A DNA stretch of 64,000 bases from CAYNEI01 sp964396185. Lineage in GTDB: Archaea; Thermoplasmatota; SW-10-69-26. Below, piece by piece: positions 1 through 8,410 of the stretch (positions are counted from its first letter, which is position 1; each line of letters starts with the position of its first letter). The position numbers were made by a program, and so were the translations under genes. Location: contig CAYNEI010000001.1 of NCBI GenBank assembly GCA_964396185.1, forward strand, positions 1-64,000. Direction: 5' to 3'. The notes beneath the pieces are model-generated. The model had not been told where the DNA came from. It saw nothing but the letters and a program-made list of their open reading frames with translations, and ran no database searches.

Positions 1-255
1 GAGATCGAAGATGTCGAGCCCGAAGCCGACACGGCCGACGAGGAGGCTGACGAGGCCGAGCAAGCCGATGTCGATGAAGTCGAGCCCGAAGCCGACACGG
101 CCGAGGACGAGACCGGCGAGGACGTCGACGAGGAAGGCGAAGAAGACGAGACGCCAGAGCCCAGCGAGGCCGAGGACGAGCCTGAGGCCGAAGCGGCCGA
201 CGACGAGGACGAGGACGAGCTCGCCGAGGACGTCACCAAGGCGCTGGAAGAGTAG
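1..255 (+). CDS. C-terminal fragment of a protein with a highly acidic tail
   Basis: The window opens inside a reading frame that is open from base 1 to a TAG at 253-255 (84 residues seen). Almost every residue is Glu, Asp, Ala, Pro or Thr, and the segment DVEPEADTA occurs twice, about 22 residues apart, so the tail has grown at least partly by internal duplication. The frame ends with LAEDVTKALEE, which looks like a short terminal helix. Acidic low-complexity tails of this sort occur on many archaeal proteins, including ribosomal and chaperone proteins and surface proteins. The visible part contains no domain that identifies the protein, so I give no function. The downstream gene starts 36 bases later on the same strand and may be co-transcribed. 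Confidence 0.7.
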   Translation, partial: EIEDVEPEADTADEEADEAEQADVDEVEPEADTAEDETGEDVDEEGEEDETPEPSEAEDEPEAEAADDEDEDELAEDVTKALEE

Positions 256-291
256 CCCGGTCGTTCCGGGCATCCTCTAGGGGGTCACGCG

Positions 292-1077
292 TTGGTTCTC
301 AACCCCCTGGACTCCCCGCTCGGGGCGTTCCAGGTCCTGGCCGTGGCTGCCCTGGCTGTCGCGGCCAACCGGAAACGGTTGCTCAACCCGAGCGGAGCCT
401 TCTCCGCCTTCGTGGTGGGCACCACCATCATCGTCACCACGAACTTCCTCTGGCTCATCCTTCTCATGAGCCTGCTCTTCCTGGCAGGCGTGGCCACCCG
501 GGCCAAGTACCGGGAGAAGGCCGCTCGCGGAACAAGCGAGGCCCGCGGCGGTGTGCGCCGGACCCGCAACGTGCTCGCCAACGGGCTGGTGCCCACGCTG
601 GTGGCCATCTTCCACAGCCCCATCGATGGCATCCTGGGGCCCGGTGCTGCCAGCATGGTGTTCATCGGGGCTGTGGCCGCGGCTGCCGCTGATACGTTCG
701 CCAGCGAGTTCGGTGGCCTCTCCAAGCGCACCTTGCTCATCACCACGTTCAAACCGGTTCCACCAGGGACCGACGGAGGGGTCTCCCGAGCGGGCCAACT
801 CGCAGCCCTTGGCGGTGCCCTGGTCATGAGCGCGCTTGGCATCCTCTTGCTGGGCTCGCTCACCTTCAGCGCCGATCTAACGCCACCACCGGCGCCATTC
901 ACGGCTGCCAACCTGCTCGCGGGCACGGTGGCTGGCTTTATCGGCTGCCAGGTGGACTCGTTGCTCGGCGCGACCCTCGAGGTGCGCGGGCGGTTGACCA
1001 AGGAGGAGGTCAACTTCCTCGGCATCCTGGCCGGCAGCGTCGTGGTCATGGGCTGGCTTCTGATCGTGCCGCCCTGA
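292..1077 (+). CDS. DUF92 family integral membrane protein
   Basis: This is a 261-residue polytopic membrane protein. It shows the DUF92 (TIGR00297) pattern: a short N-terminal helix, a KRLLNPSGAFSAFVVGT segment, a small-residue-rich membrane segment with AADTFASEFG, then the KRTLLITTFKPVPPGTDGGVS signature and a C-terminal glycine-rich membrane region with GCQVDSLLGATLE. DUF92 members include plant VTE6, a phytyl-phosphate kinase, so an isoprenoid-phosphate kinase role is possible here, but that is inference from a distant relative. The start is TTG at 292, preceded by GGGGG at 280-285, a plausible ribosome binding site. It ends about 90 bases from the convergent protease gene. Confidence 0.8.
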   Translation: MVLNPLDSPLGAFQVLAVAALAVAANRKRLLNPSGAFSAFVVGTTIIVTTNFLWLILLMSLLFLAGVATRAKYREKAARGTSEARGGVRRTRNVLANGLVPTLVAIFHSPIDGILGPGAASMVFIGAVAAAAADTFASEFGGLSKRTLLITTFKPVPPGTDGGVSRAGQLAALGGALVMSALGILLLGSLTFSADLTPPPAPFTAANLLAGTVAGFIGCQVDSLLGATLEVRGRLTKEEVNFLGILAGSVVVMGWLLIVPP

Positions 1078-1170
1078 ACCACGGGCACCACAACGCCACA
1101 CCGGGCACAACGAACGGGGCCAGCCGTGGCTCGCACCTACCTGCGAACCATGCCACTCGGCGCTTCCCGT

Positions 1171-4100
1171 CTAGCGCACCAGGGGGTTGGGCAGGATGAT
1201 GGCTTGGGCCTCGTCGCGGTCGCTCTCGCTGGCCACGGCGACGTCATCGACGCCGAGATCCCCCGCGTTCGTCTGCCAGACCAGGGTCAGCGTGGTCTGC
1301 TCGCCAGCCTCGATGGTGAGCGCCGGCACCGTGTCGACGATGTTGCCGTCGAAGTCCTCCAAGCGGATCCATTGCGTATCCGAGGTGTCCCGCGTGTTCT
1401 CAACCTGGACGGTCACCTCCAGCTCGTCGCCCTCCAGCACCGGATCGCCGACGTCGAGGATCGTGACGACGAAGTGGGGTGGAAGCCATGGGTCGAAGCA
1501 CACCTCTGCACTGCTGGTGCCGATCGTGTCCCCATCCCCCTCAGCTACCGCGCTCGTCTGGCAGTCCTGCACGCCTCCGGAAGGACCTGAGGCAGCACCC
1601 CAAGCGTTCTCCCGGACGTCCAACGGTGTGGCTAAGTCCTGGGCCCACAGGCCATAGCCCGTGTTGGATAGGATGTCGTTGCCCGTCACCGTGAGGCCCT
1701 CGCTGGCGACAACAACGAGGCCGTGCTCGTTCTCCGTGAGCGTGTTCTCGAGGACGGTGTTCCCATCAGCACCGCTCGAGAGGACCAGCCCGCTGTCGCT
1801 GTTGCGCCACACGAGGTTGTCCTGGAACGTGTTGTCCGCCGCGTTGAGCCAGATCCCGTCGTCTTGGTTCTCGCTGATCGTGTTGTTCGCGATCAGGTTG
1901 CCTTCGGCGCCATCCCACAGCGTGAACCCATCGTCGCCGTTGGCTCGGACCACGTTGTCGCGCACCTCGTTGCCGGTGGACCCGATCCAGATGCCGTCGG
2001 CGACGTTGTCCTGGAGCGTGTTCCCCGTGACGTCGGTCCTGGCAGCGTTGGTGGAGAGCACCAGGCCTTCGTCGGCGTTGCCGCTGACCGTGTTGTCCAG
2101 GACGCGGTTGTCGACCGAGTCGAGCCAGATCCCGTCGTTCCCGTTGCCAACCACGTCGTTGTTCGCGATCGTGTTGGACGGCCCCGTGTCCCAGGCGGAG
2201 AGGCCGTTGGCACCGTTGGCCTCGATCGTGTTGTCCTGGACGGTGGCGTGTCCGCCTGCCAGCGCGATGCCGCGGAAGCTGTTGTCCTCGATCACGTTGC
2301 CTTCGATGCGGGTTCCGTTGGCCACATCGCTGACCCAGACACCGTTGGCCTCGTTGGCTCGGAGCGTGTTGTCGAGGATCACGGTCTCGTTCCCGGCCAC
2401 GAAGACCCCCTGCCAGGTGTTGCCCGACATCTCGTTGGCCTCGATCGTGTTCCCGTCGCTTCCCGAGGTGATCGAGACACCGTGGATCGCGCTGTCCTCC
2501 ACGGTGTTGCCCGTGACCGTGTTCCCGTCGGAGGTCAGGAAGATGCCGTTGTTCTGGTTGCCTGTCAGGACGTTCCCCTCGATCACGGTCCCGGGGCTCT
2601 GCTCGCGCACGGCGATCCCCGTCCATCCGTTGTCTGTGATGGTGTTGTCCGCGAGCCGCGAGCTGCCTCCGTCGTCGACCAGCACCCCTCGGCTCTGGCT
2701 GTCGCTGATCGTGTTGTTGGTCACCGACGAGCCGGCGGCGCGCTCCCACAGGATGAGGCCATGGGAGCCGCTGTTCAGGACCTGGTTTCCCACAACTTGA
2801 GCCTGTGGGGCATCGATCAAGAGGCCGTGCACGCTGTTCTCAGCAACCGTGTTCTCTCGGATGGTGGCGTGTGACCCCGCGCCATCCAAGACGACCCCGT
2901 TCACGGCGTTCGCCTGGATCACGTTCCCTTCGACGCGAACATCAGCGGCGCCCTCACCGACCCAGACGCCGTTGTCCTGGTTGCCTTGGACCGTGTTGTT
3001 GAGGACCGCGTTCCCGTCTCCGAACACGAGGATCCCGACCCACGTGTTGGCCACGATCTCGTTGGCCTGGATCGTGTTACCGTCACCCCCCTCGGGGATG
3101 GAGACGCCGTGGACGGCGTTGTCCTCCATGGTGTTGCCCGTGACCGTGTTCCCGTCGGAGGCCAGGAAGATGCCGTTGTTCTGGTTCGCAGACAGGGTGT
3201 TGCCCTCGATGACGGTCCCGGGACTGTCCTCGAGGATGGTGATCCCCTCCCACCCGTTGCCTGTGATGGTGTTGTCCGCGAGCCGCGAGCTGCCTCCGTC
3301 GTCGACCAGCACCCCTCGGCTCTGGCTGTCGCTGATCGTGTTGTTGGTCACCGACGAGCCGGCGGCGCGCTCCCACAGGATGAGGCCATGGGAGCCGCTG
3401 TTCAGGACCTGGTTTCCCACAACTTGAGCCTGTGGGGCATCGATCAAGAGGCCGTGCACGCTGTTCTCAGCAACCGTGTTCTCTCGGATGGTGGCGTGTG
3501 ACCCCGCGCCATCCAAGACGACCCCGTTCACGGCGTTCGCCTGGATCACGTTCCCTTCGACGCGAACATCAGCGGCGCCCTCACCGACCCAGACGCCGTT
3601 GTCCTGGTTGCCCTGGATCGTGTTGTTCACGATGCGCACGTTCCCGGCATCCAGCACGAGGATGCCGGTTCTCGACCCCTCGATGACGTTGTCGCGGATC
3701 TCCACGTGGGCGCTGGTGCCCTGGAGGATCAGCCCGTAGGCATCCGCGCCGGCCTCGATGCACCAGCGCTCCAGGACGTAGGGGTCCTCGGCGGTGCCCT
3801 GGCCCCGGGTGATCCCGTTGGTCGCTGTGAAGGTCCACTGGCCTGAGAACCAAGCCGGGTGGAGGGGTTCACAGTCGCCCGATGCCGAGAAGACGCGCGC
3901 GAGATGCTTGGCCTCCAGGTCGTCGCTTGCGACGGTGAGTTCGGCGAACCCGGCATCGCCCTGGTTCGTTGGCCACGTCAGGTTGAACGTGGCCTGCTCG
4001 CCCGGGTCGAGGGTGAGACCAGCGCGCTCGTCCACGGTTTGGCCGTCGAACCCGGTCAGGCGGATGGTCTGGGTGTCCGTCGAGCCACCTCCGTTGGTCA

Positions 4101-5940
4101 CGGTGACGGTCGCGTTCAAGCCCTCACCCTCGGTGACGGGCGTGCTGGTGTCGATGATCTCTACCTGGAAGCCTGTGAAGTGCTGCTCGGCGTGATCCAT
4201 GGCGGCCTTGGCATCGATGATGCCCGCGCCGTAGCGGGTGTCCTTGGCCGACCCGCCTGGCTTGGTCGCCGTGGCCTCGAGAGCCTCGGTCACCTGGTCG
4301 ATGGACAGGTGGGGGTGCTGAGACAGGAGTAGGGCGATCGTACCCGAGACGTGCGGCGCGGCCATGGAGGTTCCCGACTTGGTGCCGTAGTTGTCGCCGG
4401 GCACGCTGCTGTGGATCTCCACGCCTGGCGCGGCGACGTCTGGTACCACGTACGTGCTCGGCCACCAGCCGGGAGCCTCGCGCCCCCAGGCGTTGCTCGT
4501 GTCGATCGTCTCGCCGCTGGAGAAGCTTGCGATGTCGCCACCGCTATCCGAGGCGCCCACGGCCAGAACGTCGTGTACGTTGGCCGGGGATCCCGATGTG
4601 CCCTCCCCGTCGTTGCCGGCCGAGGCAACGACGAAGGTGCCCAGCGCGTGGGAGGCGTGGATGGGTTCGATGAACGCGTCGACGTAGGCCACGGATCCCA
4701 GGCTCATGCTCGTCACGTCTGCCTGCTGCTCGGCGGCCCACTCCATGCCCGCGACCACGGCGGCGAAGCGGTTCTCGGACAGGGGCGTGAGCACGCCGGC
4801 GTGCAGGAGCTCGACCTCGGGGGCCACGCCGATGTGGGCTCCACTCGCACTACCGCCGGCCACGGTGCCGCTGACATGCGTGCCGTGCCCGTTGTCGTCG
4901 TACGGCTGGGAGCCATCGATGGGATCGCCCTGCGGGTCGAACTCGATCCAGCCCCCGGGGAACGTGGGGTCGCTGGCGTCGTCTGTGTGCAGGTTGAGGT
5001 CGTCGTGATCGGCGTCGATGCCGGTGTCGAGCACGGCCACGCGCGCGCCCTCTCCGCGGACACCGTATGTGTCCCAGACGTCAGGCGCGTTGATCTCGGC
5101 CAAACCCCACGCCACTGGGTCCAGGAGAGCCGTGTCGCTGGCCTGGTCACCAGACCCGCCATCCGTGGCCGCGGCCATAGGCTCCATCTGGAGGTTGGCG
5201 TGGATCCAGGTGACCTCGTCGACCGATGACAGGAGCAGCAGCCCATCGGCGTCGTGGTCGACCTCGACCACGGCTGCGTTCATGAGCCAGAACCGGTTGA
5301 GGATCGTGATCGCGTCCTCCCGCTCGGCCAGGTCCACGAGACGCTGTTGGGTGGTTGCGGCGTGGTCCTTGAGCGCTGTGAGGGGCTCCTCGAGCTCCTC
5401 AAGGCCGCGGGGATCAACGGGTTGGAGCCGGACGATGACCTCGCTTCGGCCGGTCCGGGCATCCAGCTCGGGGTCGACCCGGACCGAGGCGTCGGCCACG
5501 ATCCCGGTGACGGTCGCCACCTCGTCCAACGTTGCGACGGTGGCCACGGACTCACCGGGGCCTAAGCGCGCGGGCACGGTGACCTCGAACACGATCTGCT
5601 CAGAGACACCAGCTCCCAGGTGGATCTCCTGGACCGCATCTGCGGTATCGTCAGGCTCGCCTGTGGCCACGCGTTGCTCCTCCAAGGGGCCAAGGATGGC
5701 GTGCTCGCCCAGGCCCAAGAAGACATCTTGGGTAGCGGCTTGGTCACCGGTGTTCGTCACGGTGGCGGCGATGCGCCACATCTCACCCTGGCGGACGACG
5801 CGGTCGGTGGCGTCCTCATCGATCGAAACCTCGAACGTCGGCCGATCGTCGGCCACTCCGGCACCCGCCAGGGCGACGAGAGTCACCAAGACGGCGATCG
5901 ATGTGATGGCCCACGTGCTGCTGCCCCAGCGCTGCTGCAT
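1171..5940 (-). CDS. Secreted subtilisin-like protease fused to NosD-type beta-helix repeats
   Basis: A 1589-residue exported protein. It begins with a signal peptide (about residues 1-30, hydrophobic core AITSIAVLVTLVALAGAG), followed by a beta-sandwich region. A peptidase S8 domain covers roughly residues 290-600, with the full catalytic triad visible: Asp305 in VAVLDTGID, His352 in DNGHGTHVSG and Ser525 in SGTSMAAPH; the oxyanion Asn lies in VVASAGNDGEG. Next comes a CARDB-like beta-sandwich (about 605-690), then some 700 residues of right-handed parallel beta-helix repeats of the NosD/PbH1 type (pattern GNxIxxNxxxGIxL), and a second CARDB-like domain at the C-terminus (about 1490-1580) very similar to the first. 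No C-terminal anchor is seen. The beta-helix contains a 352-bp exact DNA duplication at 627-bp spacing. Subtilases digest protein outside the cell; beta-helices of this kind usually bind polysaccharide or surface structures. Sure about the domains, not about the substrate. Confidence 0.93.
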   Translation of the reverse strand: MQQRWGSSTWAITSIAVLVTLVALAGAGVADDRPTFEVSIDEDATDRVVRQGEMWRIAATVTNTGDQAATQDVFLGLGEHAILGPLEEQRVATGEPDDTADAVQEIHLGAGVSEQIVFEVTVPARLGPGESVATVATLDEVATVTGIVADASVRVDPELDARTGRSEVIVRLQPVDPRGLEELEEPLTALKDHAATTQQRLVDLAEREDAITILNRFWLMNAAVVEVDHDADGLLLLSSVDEVTWIHANLQMEPMAAATDGGSGDQASDTALLDPVAWGLAEINAPDVWDTYGVRGEGARVAVLDTGIDADHDDLNLHTDDASDPTFPGGWIEFDPQGDPIDGSQPYDDNGHGTHVSGTVAGGSASGAHIGVAPEVELLHAGVLTPLSENRFAAVVAGMEWAAEQQADVTSMSLGSVAYVDAFIEPIHASHALGTFVVASAGNDGEGTSGSPANVHDVLAVGASDSGGDIASFSSGETIDTSNAWGREAPGWWPSTYVVPDVAAPGVEIHSSVPGDNYGTKSGTSMAAPHVSGTIALLLSQHPHLSIDQVTEALEATATKPGGSAKDTRYGAGIIDAKAAMDHAEQHFTGFQVEIIDTSTPVTEGEGLNATVTVTNGGGSTDTQTIRLTGFDGQTVDERAGLTLDPGEQATFNLTWPTNQGDAGFAELTVASDDLEAKHLARVFSASGDCEPLHPAWFSGQWTFTATNGITRGQGTAEDPYVLERWCIEAGADAYGLILQGTSAHVEIRDNVIEGSRTGILVLDAGNVRIVNNTIQGNQDNGVWVGEGAADVRVEGNVIQANAVNGVVLDGAGSHATIRENTVAENSVHGLLIDAPQAQVVGNQVLNSGSHGLILWERAAGSSVTNNTISDSQSRGVLVDDGGSSRLADNTITGNGWEGITILEDSPGTVIEGNTLSANQNNGIFLASDGNTVTGNTMEDNAVHGVSIPEGGDGNTIQANEIVANTWVGILVFGDGNAVLNNTVQGNQDNGVWVGEGAADVRVEGNVIQANAVNGVVLDGAGSHATIRENTVAENSVHGLLIDAPQAQVVGNQVLNSGSHGLILWERAAGSSVTNNTISDSQSRGVLVDDGGSSRLADNTITDNGWTGIAVREQSPGTVIEGNVLTGNQNNGIFLTSDGNTVTGNTVEDSAIHGVSITSGSDGNTIEANEMSGNTWQGVFVAGNETVILDNTLRANEANGVWVSDVANGTRIEGNVIEDNSFRGIALAGGHATVQDNTIEANGANGLSAWDTGPSNTIANNDVVGNGNDGIWLDSVDNRVLDNTVSGNADEGLVLSTNAARTDVTGNTLQDNVADGIWIGSTGNEVRDNVVRANGDDGFTLWDGAEGNLIANNTISENQDDGIWLNAADNTFQDNLVWRNSDSGLVLSSGADGNTVLENTLTENEHGLVVVASEGLTVTGNDILSNTGYGLWAQDLATPLDVRENAWGAASGPSGGVQDCQTSAVAEGDGDTIGTSSAEVCFDPWLPPHFVVTILDVGDPVLEGDELEVTVQVENTRDTSDTQWIRLEDFDGNIVDTVPALTIEAGEQTTLTLVWQTNAGDLGVDDVAVASESDRDEAQAIILPNPLVR
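2634..2985. repeat. Copy 1 of a 352-bp exact direct repeat inside the protease/beta-helix gene
   Basis: The 352 bases are identical to 3261-3612. The two copies sit at a 627-bp period (209 codons), so the frame is kept. Similarity continues on the left at a lower level, for example the blocks around 2490-2560 and 3120-3190. The repeat encodes beta-helix coils including the segment AAGSSVTNNTISDSQSRG. Confidence 0.95.
3261..3612. repeat. Copy 2 of the 352-bp exact direct repeat
   Basis: Base-for-base identical to 2634-2985. The first differences are single bases at the left edge (3260 C against 2633 T) and the right edge (3613 C against 2986 T). The absence of any silent difference within the block means the duplication is recent or kept identical by gene conversion. 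Confidence 0.95.
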
Positions 5941-6063
5941 GTCTCCCGGTACCTCCCAGGGCGGGGCCCACCGGACCGCCCGGAAGGGTCCCCACGTGCG
6001 CTACGATGGCATGGCGGTCGCATAACTCTTCGGGGCATTTCTGAACGCCATGGCCAGAAATAA

Positions 6064-6071
6064 GGTTAAAC
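6064..6071 (+). promoter_or_regulatory. TATA box for apgM
   Basis: GGTTAAAC in an A-rich stretch, centred about 28 bases before the ATG at 6095. The distance fits leaderless transcription from that ATG and argues against the in-frame ATG at 6050, which lies upstream of the box. Confidence 0.6.
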
Positions 6072-6094
6072 GACCCCAGGCGGTTCAGCGCCCG

Positions 6095-7339
6095 ATGGCC
6101 CCGCCCATCCTCGCGATCATCCTGGACGGCCTCGGTGACCGCCCGCACCCGGACTTCGACGACCGAACGCCGCTGGAGCTGGCCCGCACCCCGGTGATGG
6201 ACGAGCTGGCCACCCAGGGCGCCACCGGGCTCATCGACCCGCTTGGACCCGGCATCGTGCCCGGCTCGGGCACAGGCCATCTGGGCTTGTTCGACTACGA
6301 CCCTCTTTCTCCGGGGTCCCAGAGCCCGTCGCGAGGTGCCATCGAGGCGCTTGGCCTGGGCCTGGAGCCAGCCGATGGACGGGTGGCGGCCCGAGGGAAC
6401 TTCGTGACCTTGGATGCCCAGGGGCGCATCGAGGACCGGCGATCCGGCCGGTTCGAGACCAAGCAGGACCGCCAAGACGCCGCGGCGTTCATCGAAGACA
6501 TGGACGCGGTGACCCCGGACGGGGTCTCGCTCCACTACCACCCACGCATGGGCTACCGGTTCGTCGTCGTCGTGGAGGACGGCGCCTCATCGGTCTCGGA
6601 CACCGACCCCGGCACGACCGGCGATGAGATCCAGCAAGCACGTGCCACGAGCGAGGACCCGTCAGCGGTCGCCACGGCGGACCGGGTCAACGCGACCGTG
6701 GAAGCGTGCACGAAAGTGCTGGCCGAGCATCCGCTCAACGACGAGCGCGCCCAGCGGGGCGCCCCACGCGCTACAGGCATGGTGACACGGGGCCTTGGGC
6801 CCCTGGAGCGCGGGGCCACGCTGGAGGAGCGTTGGGGCGTGCGCTCCCAGGCCATCGCGGGCGGCAACGCCTACCGAGGCATCGCGAGCTTCATGGGCAT
6901 GTCGCTTGCAGACGTGCCCGGCGCAACCGGGGATCTGGAGAGCGATTATGGAGCCAAGCTCGATGCCGCCCTCAACGCGGTCGAGAGCGGCGTCGACCTG
7001 GTCTTCCTGCACATCAAGGCACCAGACATCTGCGGCGAGAACGGGGACTTCGAGGCCAAGCGTGGCGTGCTCGAACAGATCGATGCCGCCCTCTCCCCGC
7101 TCCAAGAGACCCAGGAGCTCGTCATCGGGCTGACCGGTGACCACTCAACGCCCTGCAGCCGGGCCAGCCACTCAGGCGACCCGGTCCCCTTGCTCTTCCA
7201 CGGCCCTGGTGTGCGCGTGGATAGCGTGGAGTCCTTCGGCGAGCGTGCATGCGCGGCCGGAGGGATCGGCCGCGTGCGGGGGGGCGCCTACCTGCGCACC
7301 CTCATGGACCTCTCGAACCGGACCAAGAAGGTCGAGTGA
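6095..7339 (+). CDS. apgM: 2,3-bisphosphoglycerate-independent phosphoglycerate mutase, archaeal type
   Basis: ApgM interconverts 3-phosphoglycerate and 2-phosphoglycerate in glycolysis and gluconeogenesis; it belongs to the alkaline phosphatase superfamily and uses two metal ions. The N-terminus ILAIILDGLGDRP is the family signature with the metal-binding Asp. The segment PGSGTGHLGLFDYDP holds the expected nucleophilic Ser, although the usual Asp after it is Gly here. The C-terminal GLTGDHSTPC carries the metal-binding Asp and His, and SHSGDPVPLLFHG follows as in relatives. Length is 414 residues, normal for the family. I chose ATG 6095 over 6050 because the TATA box lies between them and because the extra 15 residues (basic, ending in RP) are not part of the family. 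The gene is divergent from the protease gene. Pyruvate kinase, a later glycolytic step, lies at 27673-29088. Confidence 0.92.
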   Translation: MAPPILAIILDGLGDRPHPDFDDRTPLELARTPVMDELATQGATGLIDPLGPGIVPGSGTGHLGLFDYDPLSPGSQSPSRGAIEALGLGLEPADGRVAARGNFVTLDAQGRIEDRRSGRFETKQDRQDAAAFIEDMDAVTPDGVSLHYHPRMGYRFVVVVEDGASSVSDTDPGTTGDEIQQARATSEDPSAVATADRVNATVEACTKVLAEHPLNDERAQRGAPRATGMVTRGLGPLERGATLEERWGVRSQAIAGGNAYRGIASFMGMSLADVPGATGDLESDYGAKLDAALNAVESGVDLVFLHIKAPDICGENGDFEAKRGVLEQIDAALSPLQETQELVIGLTGDHSTPCSRASHSGDPVPLLFHGPGVRVDSVESFGERACAAGGIGRVRGGAYLRTLMDLSNRTKKVE

Positions 7340-7341
7340 GC

Positions 7342-8334
7342 TCAGCCCGCGATGGGCCGGGCTTCCCGGAGATCCTCGGCCGCTTCCTCGAGATCCTTGA
7401 GGCGGGCACGCACTGTGACCTCGGTGACGCCCGCCACCTTGGACACCTCTTTCTGCGTGCGTGGGTCGTCGGTCTCCTTGGCGGCGAGGTAGAGGGCCGC
7501 GCCAGCCACGCTGGCTGGGTTCTTGCCGGCCAACTGCTCCTCATCCACGTTCGAGATGAGCTCGCGGGCCCAGTTCTCGACGGCAGCGGGGACCTCGAGC
7601 CGGCTTGCGAAGGCCGGCAGCAGATCCGAGGGGTAGGTGATGGGCACCGGGAGCTTGAGCTTCTGGCTCAGCCTGCGGTAGGTCCGGGCGACGTCCTCCT
7701 TGCTGGCCTGAGCCGTATCAGCCACCTCGTCGAGCGGTCGAGGCAGGTGCTGGAACCGGGCGGAGGCGTAGACGCAGGCAGCCGCGGTGGCCTCGATGGA
7801 TCGGCCGTGGAGGAAGCCTGTCTCTCGGGCTCGCCGGTACATGGTGGCGGCCGTCTCAGCCACGCTGTCGGGCAGGTCCAAGGCGTGAGCGATCCGCTCC
7901 ACCTCGGTCAGCGCGCGCACCAGGCCCCGGTCCGCACCAGGGCGGTAGGTGGCTTGACGGTGGAAGCGGCGCATGCGAGCCAACTGGCCCTTCGTGCGGC
8001 CTCGGATCCGGTGGCCTGCGGCATCGCGGCCGTAGCCGATCACGGTGCCGAGACCATGGTCGTGGCGCATGACGGTCCGGCCTGGACCGGCCCGGGCGCG
8101 CTCCTCGCGCTGCTGGGGGTTGAAAGCGCGCCAATCTGGACCGAAATCGATGGCTCCTTCCGAGAGCACGAGCCCGCAGCGCGCGCACACGACGTCGCCG
8201 TGCTGGGCGTCTTCCTCGAACTGTACAGAGCCGCATTCGGGGCAGTCGGGCACCTCATCGGCGAGGGGTCCGTCGTTCTCGATCTGGTCATCGGGGGGTC
8301 CGGGTCCTTGGGAGCTGGATGCAGTGGAGGCCAT
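7342..8334 (-). CDS. tfb: Transcription initiation factor IIB
   Basis: TFB bridges TBP on the TATA box to RNA polymerase. The 330-residue protein has an N-terminal zinc ribbon (Cys31, Cys34, Cys50, Cys53 in CPECGS and CARCGLVL), a B-reader/B-linker region containing GPDWRAFNPQQREERARAGP, and two cyclin-fold repeats (about 120-215 and 220-315). The second repeat ends with the helix-turn-helix KEVSKVAGVTEVTVRARL that contacts the BRE element. The N-terminal 30 residues are a low-complexity acidic extension. A TATA box (TATGTTTAAGTC on the coding strand) is centred near 8367, about 33 bases before the start, so the message is leaderless or nearly so. It ends three bases from apgM on the opposite strand, so the two genes are tightly convergent. 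Confidence 0.96.
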   Translation of the reverse strand: MASTASSSQGPGPPDDQIENDGPLADEVPDCPECGSVQFEEDAQHGDVVCARCGLVLSEGAIDFGPDWRAFNPQQREERARAGPGRTVMRHDHGLGTVIGYGRDAAGHRIRGRTKGQLARMRRFHRQATYRPGADRGLVRALTEVERIAHALDLPDSVAETAATMYRRARETGFLHGRSIEATAAACVYASARFQHLPRPLDEVADTAQASKEDVARTYRRLSQKLKLPVPITYPSDLLPAFASRLEVPAAVENWARELISNVDEEQLAGKNPASVAGAALYLAAKETDDPRTQKEVSKVAGVTEVTVRARLKDLEEAAEDLREARPIAG

Positions 8335-8360
8335 GCCATCTCGATGCTCCCCCTCTTCTT

Positions 8361-8372
8361 GACTTAAACATA
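8361..8372 (-). promoter_or_regulatory. TATA box for tfb
   Basis: TATGTTTAAGTC on the minus strand, centred about 33 bases before the tfb start codon at 8334. Confidence 0.55.
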
Positions 8373-8410
8373 TCGTCGGAGCACGTTAGATATGCCGTCT
8401 TTCTGACGGC

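Noticed and set aside
1..280. Plus-strand frame at 11-280 rich in Pro, Thr and Arg
   Set aside because: It is the +1 shadow of the acidic frame 1-255; the acidic frame has the typical codon bias and a better stop context.
1661..3739. Plus-strand frames opposite the protease/beta-helix gene, repeated in parallel
   Set aside because: They duplicate only because the true gene contains the 627-bp repeat; translations are low-complexity shadows.
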